Shown piece by piece: positions 1-13,800 of a stretch of DNA of 64,000 nt. The notes beneath the pieces are model-generated. The model saw only the letters and a list, made by a program, of their open reading frames with translations. It searched no databases and was not told where the DNA came from. Made by a program: the position numbers and the translations under genes. How positions within the stretch are numbered: position 1 is the stretch's first letter; each line of letters opens with the position of its first letter. Source of the DNA: Lingula anatina. Its lineage: Eukaryota; Brachiopoda; Lingulata; Lingulida; Lingulidae. The stretch spans positions 375,276 through 439,275 of the forward strand of contig NW_019774291.1 of assembly GCF_001039355.2 (NCBI RefSeq), written 5' to 3'.

Positions 1-342
1 TGAGGATTATGCCAGGTGATCATGATACATGTTGACTCGAAGCATACAATTGGTAGAGATAAAACATTCTATAAATAAGTAATGTTGCACTCTCGTGTAT
101 ATTAAAGCTTTAGGACATTGATCTTTTTAAACATGTTTTTTGTTTTGTTTTGTTTTGTATTTTAAACATGTTTTTTCTTTAAAAAAAAGCTTATATTGAG
201 ATGATAGAGTTAAAAAAATGAATTTAAAAGATGTTTTTTATATGTTCAACACCCTTCAGATTGATGAAAAAATGCTTCCTGATTGTTACAACCAAAATAT
301 GTAATAACAATAATGAATTTGCCCTTTTTTAATTTATTTTAG

Positions 343-406
343 GTGTACCTCTGCAAACAGTGGCTTATGGGGTGTTCAGAAGACAAAAGACAAAGATGAA
401 GGAAAG
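343..406 (+). other. Possible small internal exon of an unidentified plus-strand gene
   Basis: A T-rich tract ending TTTATTTTAG precedes the block, and AAG|GTACGT closes it; an alternative donor GTAAGT lies at 411. Two of the three frames are open across it, one reading VPLQTVAYGVFRRQKTKMKE and the other a Lys/Asp-rich peptide ending DKDEGK. If real it would belong to a neighbouring gene reaching in from the left. I do not recognise the protein, and no compatible next exon was found in the window. Confidence 0.3.
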
Positions 407-410
407 GTAC

Positions 411-3400
411 GTAAGTTGAAATGAAGAAAAGCACATCAAGTCACTCCTTGAATGTGTCAGTTGAGCTGAGGTAGCACAACCAGCAGCTGATTGCGTTTAA
501 CACTGTGTGGGCAGATTGATCTGGACACTAGAGGGAGGCACTTTTGTTCTGATCTTCAAAAAGACAAATTGCTGATATCCGTTGTTTCAAAAGAAAAAAG
601 AAACTGTTTTCACTTATTTTCATGATTGAGAATTGTGCTGTGACCAGATTGTAGAAATAAAATATGTCAGTAGAAATTTTAAGAAATAATGGAAATTAAA
701 TTTTTACTTTCTGCAAATGTTTATGTAAAGTAAAAAAAAAAAAAAGTAGGTGGAAAACAAGGCAGCCCAATCCAACTTGTGTGCATACTTCTTTGTGTGA
801 AAACCAAGGAAGCAGCTAGCACCTCGGGATATTGTGACTGTCCCCTTTTCTCCCCACAATAGACCACTGGCGTCAAAGTGGTGTGAAGGTGAAATCCACC
901 CCATCTTCACACCATTCAGCTAAGCAAGGTGCAACACAGTAATCTCATCCCTCCTCCCTCCCTCTGATAACAAATGAGTTTCTTGCATGTGGCATTAAGA
1001 CTACAAAATTGCAACTTCTCAAACTCCATTGATGAGATGTTTAAAAATGATAGCCTCTTTTTACAGCTTGAGTGAAATCATTAGTAAATTTAGCACAGGA
1101 AGTTTTCTTAAATAGGTGATCAGTTGAAAGGTAATTTGAGGTGCACGAGCCCAAGATGAAGGAAACCTATAGCCCACCATTTCATTCAGGCTCTCACGAC
1201 AGAGATAAACTAGGTTTATAATAATTTCAGAATCTTTCATATGAGACTGAAAATTGAGAAGGAGGTGTCGCCTTTGTTGACGATAGGGCAGGGTCCCCCT
1301 ATAAATCAACGTGAAGCAGCAGGACAGACAATAAGAATACAATAATGCTTAGACCTTCAAGGATATGGAGTTAAAATAAAAGATAATGCTGGCTCAAACA
1401 TGGTTTAATCAAGTGTTCAGCAGGCAATAACTGGATGGTAATCAAGGTGCCCCTTGCTTTTACAAATCGGTGACCCCAACTATTGTGTGGAAACGGTAGT
1501 AGTTCATGTGCTTGATGTCAGATAATATTTGCGTTTGCACTAGCTCGGGTTGCATCCATTCAAGAGCTGAAGAGAGGACATAAACACAATGAATGAGTCA
1601 TCCGCTTACTTCCATTTAAAAAAATACCAAAACAGAGACCAAACCACCAAAAGAGTACCAAATTAGCCATAAATACAGCATTTAGAGCTTTGAGGGCAGA
1701 CAACATTGCCACAAAATCAGCCACAACTCATTGTTGGACTCCTTTTCTGTGGCTGATGGATTTTGAGGAAGTGCAAGTTTAATCAACCAGCAAATATGGT
1801 CTAATAAAACTTGAATTTTTGCTCCTGCAATGTTTTGCCTTTTCTGGGCAAGGAAATACATGTTTCAGCATGACATTACTGTAAGTTGATGTATTTTTGG
1901 TCTTCCTCCCTCCCACGTATTGAGCCCTGGTGGTAGATGTGGGAGTTAGTGTATGTTTCTTTGCATGATCCTCTTAATAAACCGTGGTATTTCTCCAGTG
2001 GTTTAATTATGACCCTACAGACTTTTGTGGTTAAGGTCTTTCTGACCATGCATAGGACACATTCTTGTCCTGTGTTTCCTCTTTATTAATTAAAAGAATT
2101 TCCTTGACTGTCACTGGGCTGGACAACTTGTTCCTCCACGAATTGTTCCTCATGGCACACGTGGGCCATACTGATTAATGTGTGTGTTTGGAATATGCTA
2201 ATTTTTAATTGTCTGCTTGCCTTTAGTGGGACATAATTAACTAGCCCCTGGCATTGTCACATAAAAGCAAATTAAATAGGTAAATGAAAATATTAAAGAC
2301 ACTTTTCTTGTTGATTTGGTCTTGAAAATTATTTGTGAAAATAGTGAAAAATGAGCTGATTGTGGGTAGTATTACAAATATACAAATATTTAGCTTGAAG
2401 AACTAATATATATTCCAATAGAAGAAAAAAGGGAATGATTCATATTGCCAAGATCTCTGCTTCGTGAAATATGACAAAATCTTGCATTAGTGTTTTTGTC
2501 TGACCACTGCTTTACCAAGTGAACCATCTTATCCAAAGAAAGGGTTTCTCTGCACTCTGGCTGTTTAAGCCTTTGTCAACTGGTATATGTTTGCAAAACT
2601 CCTCAACAGCACTGGAAATGACATGCTGATCTGCCAAGAAGAAAGTATGACATGTACACAAAACAACTAGGTAGACACTTGAGAAATCTTTTTCACAGGT
2701 CTCTTCTAAAGAAATGGCGGAAATTTACTGCAGGATCATGGAAGATTAAAATCTGCCTTACATTGATGGAGTATTGTGAATCTTGCAAAGAAATTACTGT
2801 TTGGTTTAATCTAGATTTGGGATCCTTTTGTTCCACTTCATTCATTTCCACATGTGTGACCACACATACACACACTACCCTGTGCCTTGTCTCTCTCTGC
2901 AGAATAACCAAGGGCTTTCACATTTCTTTGCTAAAATTTAAAAAATGAGGATTTTCAGTAAGGGAGAAGGAATTACTGATACTACCTGGTGCCACAAAAC
3001 ACATATGCATTTTAAAAAGTTTCAGAAAGGAAATTAACATATATTTAATATTAACTTTCTTTCTTTTTAAATCTATTTGTTGACCTTTTTTCTTTAGCTT
3101 TTACAGAAAATTGTGATATGCATTTGTAAAGTTTAACAGACAATGCCTTTTTTGATAAAAGATGGCCCACAGTCCCAAAACCTTCGGTGGCATGCACGAA
3201 CCCAGGCAAAGATTAAAGATTTCCACTCAACTGGTCCCTGTTACCCATGCAGTAATGGAAACAGCTACTCCAATAGAAAAAGAAAGACACAGATGAATTG
3301 TGCCAGGATTTACTGAGGCCCAGTCCCCAATTTATCAGCCACTGTACAATCAGGCGTAAACTTCCAGATTTAGAACTCCATAATCTGTTACCCAAGAAGG

Positions 3401-6400
3401 TGCAGTTGATGCCTTGGCTGAATTTAACATAAATCTTTTTTTGCCATGTCCGGTTCTTTTAAAAGGAGGTGTCATGTTAAACCAGGTATCTGGATTCTGG
3501 TTTCCTTTTCAAATTAGATAATGTAAGGACAAGTGATGTGTTTAATATTTTTTTCCTTACAATAGACTTGATTAGGCAACAGTGTTTTGTAACATTGAAA
3601 TAGTGATATTGTATCTGTTGTTGCTTCTGAAAAGTCTAGTTAAATACATACTGCATTTAGTACAATTACAAGTAGAAAAAAAAAGAACTTCAGGAACATT
3701 TTAATCATATCAAATTTGTCATTTAGTTATCCTGAGGGTATAAATTGGTACATATAAACTGTTTTATCACTGTTTAATTGAGCAATATTTGTCAGCAATG
3801 ATTTAATAAATGACAGCTGACTTACTTATTACTGTCATGTCTGAAGCATAATACAGTGTCATGTTGACATAGCTTGCTGAGCCAGGAAACTTTGTTCCCT
3901 ATGTATTTTATCATCAAGTGGCATCACATTTATTCATTCACTGCGCATCCTTCTCTCAACGTTAAGAAGCCTTTTATCATGCTTCAAGTTCAAATCTAAT
4001 GTAGATGTGGGGCAGTGGGAAGGCAGTGCAAGGTGCCCACAAGGGCAATCTGCAAGAAATGATTATATTAAATTAATTAAATTTCAACAAGGTGAAATTG
4101 CATGAGCACAATGTGTGTGTGGGTGTTTGTGTGTAGGTGTGTAAAGGTTTGTTTATAGAAAAAAAGGAGCCACCCCTGAAGTCGGGAAAGTCTAACATGA
4201 CACCTTCCTATTGTCCAGATGATGCAACTTCACTGTCATCTTACAAGTACTTATTTGACTGGACAGCGGTCATTATGACTTGGCCAGCAACTTCAAAGGG
4301 TCATCCTATGGATTTGGCCATGTTTTCATTCAACCAAGGTATTATTGCATGCCTAAGCCAAATTTGAAATTGAATGTCTTTGTTTTGCACCCTGAAAATT
4401 TCAATCTGCAGATGTGTAATTGTCAGGGAGTGAGTTAAATTGACATGTGTCACAGGGTTTTATGGACATGCTACTGTCATTGATGGATGTACCTACAGAT
4501 TCATGGAGAGGTAAATAGTCTGAGCTACCAGTGAAACAGCTTTGAAAGCTTGACGTCAATAACCATTTACATCACATAGATTGCACTCGTCTTCATGTGC
4601 ACATATTCCGTACACAAGTTTTCAGCCAGGGTCCGCCTATGTATCATTAGGAAACATATTCTATTTAAAATAAATTAACTATCTGGCAAGTTATGAAAGT
4701 GTACATACAAAAGATATGTATATATTTCCAGGGATAAGTGGTAGAATGATAGAATGGGTAGATAACTTGCACATGAGATTTTTGTAAAAGAATGTGTCTG
4801 CTCAGAAAAAAAGGAAACAAAGCTTGGTCCATATACTTACTTTTTTTTTACTTTTTGAACACCAAATGGAAGAGGGTATAAGAAGATTAAACAAGTCACA
4901 ACATGGCTTCCTCCTCCAGCCAGACATCACTTTGAACTTGACAAACTGACCTCTTCTATTTGGACATTAATAACCCAGGACCAATAATAATAATTGTCAT
5001 GCCTGTAGGCAGCCACTCAAGGCCAAATATGAGGAAACTAGCAAACAGATATGAGTCAGTTTGTCAAGTATGGCAAAGTGAGGGTAAAATATGTAACTAA
5101 GAATTATTCATAATTTATAATTTATTCATAATTTATAGGATCATTGTATAACCTATACTATAATGCTACCCCAGGCCAACCTTGTGAAACAAATCAATTA
5201 CCCACAATGCCCAAATGGTAGGATAATTGTGGATTTTGATTCTGCGCAATACAGTAGGTTAATATGCATATTATTTTAAGGTATCTGAGACTTAATGGTA
5301 CAATGACTAATATGTAGAAATATCTGTACACCTGCACACATACATGCATGCTGCACATGCATCTCAAATTAACACAAATGATTGATATTATTTTATATAA
5401 TTGTCAGAAAGTTTTCTTTCTTACATAAGCTGTAAGTATAAATTAAAAACTGAGAAAAAGGTGTAGGTGTATAACATTTTAATCTACAAAGATGCTGTTT
5501 GTTGAATTAATTCAAATTGTGTAAGTACTCTAATCTAGACTGCAGTCGACTATTTATTGTCAAACAGTCATACCATATGAAGACACAAAAACAGTTAAAC
5601 TTCCAAATGTTTTTCCGAAATAAATGTTTGTGTTGTTGCATTTCTCTTAGTAAAGGGCACACTTCAGTCAGTGTTAACCACTGCTGTTCATCAAAAAACC
5701 ACGACAACAAGGAAAAACAACATCAAGGAAAAGTAAACCCCTGCAAAAAAGCCACCCATTTTTCTTCACTGGAGATACAAGGTATTGTCTGGATTTATAT
5801 TAGTCTGAGCTACGTGATGCTTTTAATCAATCAAAATGTAAATGTTTAAATTGTGGTAGCATGATTTCATCTGTTTTGGTCACAACCTTTTGAATCGAAT
5901 CACCATCACAATACTGGACCTTGTGGACAAGGGGTATTTTAAGGATTTTCTTTATCTCTTGGTTTCCCACTACCAAATGTTCCATGCATATGACCCGTTT
6001 AGTGTGGGTGATGATTAAATTAAACTTTTTATATTGTTTTGATGTATTATGGTGGTCATGTGAGATCAGTTGAAGAAAATTACTGAATTTGAGATTTAAA
6101 ATACTAATGATATACCAGCTAGGAAGTGCAAGGTGCAAGCAAATATTCATTTTGTCCTTTTTCCTTTGTTTTAAGATATTTGAATATTTATGATAATTGT
6201 TAAAGAATTTATGTACATTTATTTGTATTAAAATCCTTCATCATAGATGATAGTTTTATATAATCCTAAGATATTGAACACATGCCAGAAAAATTTACAA
6301 GTCTTATTTAATCGTCTTGTGGACACCTCTCTCCTAGCCAATTAAGCAAAGATTAATAAATCAAACTTAACTTGAAAAAAATTTTTCAGTGTATTTACAA

Positions 6401-9400
6401 TTACATTTAGATTAAATACAACCGAAATGTGTAAAGCAAAGTGTGCTCAAGAAAAAAAAATGGTAATGTTACGGCTGCTCTTGTCTTCATCAATGTTGAG
6501 TATGTTAAAGGGTTATCACTGGCAGGCTTCCTTTGATGTGTGTTCTTAAACTGTGATGAAGGATAGGGCCAGTGAGGATAAGTGAAACATATTGCAAGGA
6601 TCTGCACTGTGTCATGCAATACAATCCTGGCTTGCTGGAGTAATTGTGAAAACTGGTTTCAGTGGAGGCAAATAACTTTTTAATGGAACAACATGTGGGC
6701 ATTAAATTCAGCAGTTCAACTGTACTGTTTTATTTTGTAATTTTCTTTTCATTTCAATTCTAATTTTCTGTTATTTCCTCAGGAGGTTTTTAAGTTATTT
6801 TTATAAAACATAGGTCACGCCAGGTGCATAGTCATATCCAGCAATCTTAGTGCAAGTACCATACACGAAGTGGTATCAGAAACATATTAGGATCTTAGAT
6901 ACATCAAGATAGTACTGTTCAAGATGTCCTGGGCCATTGACCACCATTACTTGTCATTAGTTTTCAATTTAACTGCATTTAAGTATGTCAGTAGAAACTT
7001 TAAAATAGTTACAGAAAGGACTGATGTACAAATTGTCCGAAAACATTTTTTGAGGGATGGTCACAAAGTAGACATCTAAGATGTCAACAGGTACTCCAAC
7101 CATATTGGTTGCCACACTAATCATAAGCCACAGTTACGTACTATTGATCCCAAATTTGTTCATGTTTAGTCTGGCTGACCACCTTGTCCTGTTTTTACCA
7201 GATATTCAGGTGTTTTAAGGAAATAAGCATGGGTTTTTTCCATTTAGTTTATAATGTTTTGTGTATATCTCTAGGATAAATTTGTCTGTTCTTCTTTTAT
7301 TGTTTATGCTGTAAGCACTCTGGGTTGGTGAGCAACGGGACTGTTGTAGAGAACTTTGCAATTACATTATGTATTTAAAAATAACTAGTTCATGATTTTG
7401 TTGATAACTTATTTGCAAATATAAAATGTGAAATTGAAGCAATGATTTGATAACATATAGTTCCAAAAACCATATCTGTCAAATACAATGCCAAAAAGTT
7501 TGCTTGCAGACTATAGTTAGTGGTTGTATAGCAAAGAATGTTCAAGTTCAGTGTCGGGCACCAGTGCACTGACTTCCCAGTTTGCTAGCCCTCAGTCCCC
7601 TTTACTGGTTGACCACTTAACCGTGGTCTATTAACTCTAAACTCAGCCAGGTTGATAGTAATCAGAACATCATTCTTGATGATACTGATCAGTGACAGGG
7701 ATCCCCCTGTGCAAACAGGCTTAATTCTGAAGGAGGAGAGCATGCCGATTCCACCAGCTCGGGCACAGGTTTTGTGTCAAGTGTCAGACACAACATGAAA
7801 ATTCAATAAGACGAACCCTTTGCGGCCTTTTTGATCCCCCCTTGACGGGATATTGTTTGATTTGTTTATCTGTATCATTTCAAGAGGGTGGCTGTTGCAG
7901 TGTGAAGTTATGGAGGAGGTGTGGTAAATAAAGTGCATGTGCTCAGCCTTTTTATGGAAAACTGAGGGAAAAGAAAGTATAAACTTTTTGTCCACCTTTG
8001 GCAAGTTAATTATTTGGTTTTTGCTATTAAAAGGTACATGTATAAAGCTGTTGAATGATTGTTTGTATGTGAACCTTTAATCTTTTAAATTTTTTGCCAA
8101 GATTTTTGATATTTCAGACTTTCAAGTTCTGTTTTCTACTTTCTACTTTTCTACCCCCAATGAAAATCAAGAAAAGAAGATTATTTTGCAAACTGATTTG
8201 CAGAGTCTGTGTGCTTGCCATAGAGAGAAGAGATAGGAAAATACAGATAATATTTAGGGAGAAAACATTGTAATAGCTAGAAGAAGCAAAATTTAAAAAC
8301 ACAACAGGTTTAACTTTCTTTGTTTAGCCTCTGATTCATGCTTGACACCAAACCTGAAAGAGGAGAGTCTGATACACCCATGAAACTTGCCCACAAGGCC
8401 AAAGTCATTCAAGTGAAAAACGTGCTAGTTTCCAATTTCAAACGGTGACCAAATCTTACATAGAAGGTAGACAAACTTTGGCAATTTACCGTCGCGCCAA
8501 TAAACTGTTTGTCTTTTTTTAGTGGAGACTCTTAACCATATTAATTTTGAATCCAATTTTATCTCTAACAAAAACATCCCTGAGATATTTTAATTTGATG
8601 GGCTTACTCAGTGGTTATATATTATTATGGAGGTCACTGATTTAGTTTGGGTTTTAGGACAGGGAACTGGATGGTGCCCTGGACAGATCCTGCTGGGAAG
8701 TATGTTTAGGTTGTGGGGAGATTGAAATAAAATTTTACTTGATGACTGGGCCACATAAGGCGAGATATGGTTTCCAGTCTTCAGCCTAGTTGCATCTTCA
8801 TCCTTATCTCGATAATCATACATAAATGTGGCTTCTGGTGTTTTGGTGGGTGGGTGGGGGCAGATTTTTTGAAACTTTCGTGTTTTATTTTGTTTAATAC
8901 ATGTACATATGTGCATCCCTTACAAGTTTTACATCATACGCCTATGCAGTGGCTGCATTTCATATGTTTCCTAATGCACAAACATGTACTGGATATCCTT
9001 ATCTTCTGAATCATTCCACACAGTGATCTTCATCATTAGGATTGAAACTGGATGATTCTTTGAGTTAAATCTCTGAATGAGTGAGACGTCAGGGATATAT
9101 AGAACTAACAGTTGTGGGTGGGGCTATTTTTTGATAGTTTGATCATGTAATCACCGATAACAATGATCGTGTCTGAGTAATTGTTGTTGTTTGCCTGCTC
9201 AATGAGTATGGTGTGCCCCTGGTGAAAAAGAAAACTTTTAAATAAGGCTCCTGATTAAAAGGTTTGAGATTAGTTTCCTTTTGAACTTAATGACAGGATT
9301 TGTGTATTATTTACCTTACATGCAGCAGTCTTGAAATGGGATAGGGGTTTGTTTTGGGTTCTTTTTATTCCCTGGCAAAAATGTCACTTCTCTCATATGC

Positions 9401-10588
9401 ACTGAAAAGAGTGATGGAGAATAGAAAGATTGCTGGGTGAATGGAGGTGGAGGGAAAGCTGATCTGCCGTGGAAAGCTCCCTTTTCACGCCCTTGTGCCC
9501 CTGGCTTCTACTCTTTTCCTGTTTATCTGCCCTCAGCCATTGTAAGGCCTTTCTCTCCATGTCAGATGTCAAGCCTATTGAATTTTCCGGGGTGAATACA
9601 AACTGTTTAAATTAAATTCTTAATGGTGTCTCCTTACGGGACTGCATCATTGAGATCTAGCACAATTATATTTGGCTAGTTTGCTCAGTCTTTTGTCTGC
9701 TGTTTGTGTCAGTGATTGGGGGTCTTGGTGGCTGTAATGCTACATTAGATCTGTCACTGCTTCAGCTTTAATCTCAGATAAGACCAGAGTAGCACCCTCC
9801 AGTTAAAAGTTAGTTCAGTGCGGTATGTGGCCTATGTCCACTTAGACTGATCACATTATTTACACTGCTGGACCAAGATAGAAATAATATCTCCTGAGAG
9901 ATGAAAGAAAGGTTTTTTGAAGCTGTAAATGTAATTTGAAATGACTGTTGCCATAGCTTGTATCCAGAAAAATACATGAAAAACTTAAGAAACCATAAAA
10001 AAGAAGATAGGATTTTGACTCTTATTTTATAAGGTAGAATAAGATATTTTTTTCTCATTTCAATATTTATTTAAAAGCTCTTTTATTAAGTTGAAAATAA
10101 ACCTTTGTCCCACCATAAACATACATTGTATACTATAAAACTTTTTTATAATAAAGATAGTTTGCATTAATTATTTGAACCCACTGCACCAGGTCCCATT
10201 CCCTGTGGTTCTAATACTGCTTTAATTTCCTGCCCTCACATCTCTGACAACCTCTCCAGTGGGGTTGACAAATGACACCTTTGCCACTGTGAGCGAGTGT
10301 TGTTTAGGGGTGTGCCGACCCAAAGAGAAAGGGGGGATAAGACTTGAGCACTCTGTAGGATTTCCGCCACTTGCTGCTGTCTTTGACTCTCTTTTGATGG
10401 TGTAGTTAATACATTTGTTGCTATTTGATGCGAAAAATGGTCATGGTTTATTTCTACATTATCTGCAAGGTGTGAACATGCTTGGCTGCTTAATTAATGC
10501 TTGCCTTTTTTTTCATATTTCCAGTTATATATACAGATTTTGCTTGAGGAAACCCATTAGTAAAGACTACTTGGAGACAATTAGACTA
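411..10588. other. Gene-free AT-rich region
   Basis: There are only short ORFs without recognisable domains. The stretch about 9,380-9,670 is less repetitive and relatively GC-rich, so it could be a conserved regulatory block. No RNA gene was recognised. Confidence 0.6.
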
Positions 10589-10857
10589 AGGCTTCGTTCA
10601 CATGCAATGTCTATTTTCTAAATTCTATTTTCTATTTGCGGCATGTCTTATGATCACGGTCTGTGCACTGAATATCCCGCAGCGTAATTACTGGCAGCGC
10701 GAGCCAGTTACTATAAGTTACTATAAGTTACTATAAGTAACTGGCTCGCGCTGCCAGTAATTACGCGGCGGGATATTCAGTACACAGACCGTGATCATAA
10801 GATAGCGCGAATAGAAAATAGGATTTAGAAAATAGACATTGCATGTGAACGAAGCCT
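10589..10857. mobile_element. Foldback / MITE-like element with ~123-bp near-perfect inverted arms
   Basis: The left arm 10589-10712 begins AGGCTTCGTTCACATGCAAT. The right arm 10736-10857 is its near-perfect reverse complement, ending in GAACGAAGCCT. The 23-nt loop holds copies of CTATAAGTTA. There is no coding capacity. A target-site duplication is not clear; the flanks share only a short TA-containing sequence. The few arm mismatches suggest a fairly young insertion. Class assignment is inference. Confidence 0.75.
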
Positions 10858-13800
10858 AAATATAACTTTAAAAGTAGAATCATTCTATTTTTGGAAAGTT
10901 TAGAAACAAAGGATGTTGTGCATTACACTGAGAGATAAGAATAATAGTTCAAGCTCATTTCAAGTTTAAATTGATCATTAAACAGAAATTGCTCTACAAT
11001 ATTTTGGCATGATGCATCTATTACTGGGGGTACATGTATGATTTGGCAATTCTCCCCATCAACTTAGAGTCAGTTGACCAGTTAACTACTCTATTTACCA
11101 CAAAGCAAGAGATTAATCTTTCAAATTCACAAGAAATTGAATAGGGCTTACTAGTACTTCATCATTTTCTGAAACTACTTTATAGTAGCTGGCTGGGGGT
11201 ATATTTTCTTGTAAGGAAATTCTATCTTTAGACTAATGAACCAAAGGGTAAATAACATGGCATTTGCCCCTCTATGCTGCTAAGGGAGTTCAGCGCAATT
11301 ATTTTTATGAGCAAGCTTAACATACAAAAGTCTTTGACAACCTAATGACACAGTTCCAAAAGAGTGATATAGATCTACACATCCCATATCATCATTATAG
11401 CAGAGTATTACAATCTCAGTTTGCACTTCTGTCAAGTGTGTGACCCAAAAGAAGTTCTTTTCTGTTTAGGAAAAATACCAATACTTGACAAATTAAAATG
11501 CCAAAGAAGGGGATCAGATTTAATCACTGGCGTAGAATTTTTAATGTTTCAATGTGAATTCCAGTCTCCAGTAACGCAATTTTACCCATAAAAAAAACAA
11601 GTTGGATGGGGCTCTTCTATCCTGCTTTTCATATCTTTCAACCTGAACTGTCTTATTTTCAACACAGCCCAGGGAGTATAGGTTGGCAATATTACTAGCA
11701 TATTTGATTATATCTTTCAGAGCCAATTTTGTGAATGGACATGAAAATTGACCTGGAAGCAATCTGATTGGTTATGGCAAGCTCTGGGTCACCGCCTGCA
11801 ATGTGAAGCAACTGGCTGAGAGGCTGGCTGACTTTTACCCTGCAAACGAAACCATGCCCCCAGTCTGTTTACCCAACCTGTGAACTCAAGGTTAGTTTCA
11901 TTGCACTAACACCAGTGCCTTTGGCTTTGTTTACGTTTTACGCTGCATTTCATAACATTTGATAATAGCAAATTTAATTCATTCACAGGCTTTTGGGGAA
12001 AAGCAACCTAATGCCTTTGTATACAGACCAATCAGTAAGATCTAACCCTTTCTCTACCCCATCAAAGGATTTAAAAATACACAAAAGCTGAAAGTCAATG
12101 GATCCCAAGTTTACACACACAGATGCAATAAGAGGTTTGAAGTTTCCATTGATGCATTTTTAAATTACAGACAACTCCAGACACAACTTCTTTGGATACT
12201 TTCTCTATCCCACCTATTTAGATTGCAGTTATATATATAACCTCTGCCTTATATTTTTGACTAGAATTCAAATATGGAAGATAACTTGGCAATAGGAAAT
12301 GCTTCATTACCTGTATCTCCCTTTAACTTTTACTTCATCTTTTGAGTCCAACTAACCCCCTCCCCCCCCCCCCACCCCCCCAAAAATATGGACTAAATTT
12401 GATAACTCATTTTAGATGGCGATTTCACCATCCCCTGTTCACATATATGCCTTTTTTTCAAATTTAAAGGAAATTTTTCATTTTGTAGAAAAGGTAATGA
12501 AAATGAATAGCCGGTGTTGAGGGAGTATTATACACGTTGGTACTGATTTTTCATTAACATTTCTTTCCATTTGGAATAACATTGGATTTCCATTCAATGT
12601 TCAAGTCAGCAGTCCAGGGTTTTAAATGTACATTACCATGTGGGGACATAAGCCATTTCCATAGATAAAAAAATACAGTATAAAATCTACCAATTAGCTT
12701 ATCATCATGGTATCAGTTATTTTTTTGGGTAATTTATTGCAAAGCTCACCCGACATGTACACAATATGGCAGAGACTCCACCCCTCTGACGCCTCCGCCT
12801 GACAGGCTCAAAGCAGCAAGATTTTTTATCGAGTGTGTTGTGGATGTGTCGGAAGTGGTGGTAGTCTGGCAGGTCAAGCACTGCATCTCACCTTATTAAA
12901 AACCAGTGGCTACCTCACTCTAGTCAAAGAGAAAGGAAACTGGGCTTTTCCGTTCCCACTGCAACTTCTGTTTATTTATCATGAACTCCCATGAGCCCGC
13001 CTCCTTCTGCATGAAACTGTTGTAAATTTGTTCTCTGATTATTTTCCCAAACAAATTTGGTGTAAAACTCTATGATTTTCAAAGACTACACTATGGAAAA
13101 GGTATACTTACTAGTATTTAATAGCGATTAAATCTGTAGGAGACTTGTTTATTTTGCATTGCTTGAGAAGCCTATGAACAAAACATGAAGGCTACAGGTG
13201 TAGTAGAATTAATGTTCATTTATGTAAGTTTGTCAGAGTCTATTTATTGCTGCTGTGTACATATCAGTTTTCTGTGGGTAAAATGGGTGGTACGTTTTCA
13301 ATGCAACATACACCTCATCTGCCATTCAAGGATATGTGTATGGTATGTAAGGAAATGGCTATATTTTGAATGGGTAAATAATCTTTTTTTATTCTGATAC
13401 ATAATTTTTTAGTAAAATATATTTCTGTGTAGCACTGTGTAGCACTTTGTGTAGAAAAAAGAATTATAAGGTATCCTGTTTTTCAGTTTTCTTGCTACCA
13501 CTCAATAGGAATGTTCTAATTTTTAAAATAAATGGCTTTAAAAAATACAGTATCTAAAAAATTTACATTTTCCCCATTTAAAAGATTAAGTCAGTACTGA
13601 ATTTTGTGAAGAATTTCCATGCTGCTTGCTCTGTAAATATAATATTGTGTTTTAATGTCAGTCTCATTGCTCAGTTCTGCAAAAGACAAGTGAAGTTATA
13701 TGTAGCAGATATGATATTTAAGGTTGCATTATTCTAAATGACAGTTAAAACAAGATCAAAAGAGTACCTAAGAACACTATATATATGTATATGTTTCTTC

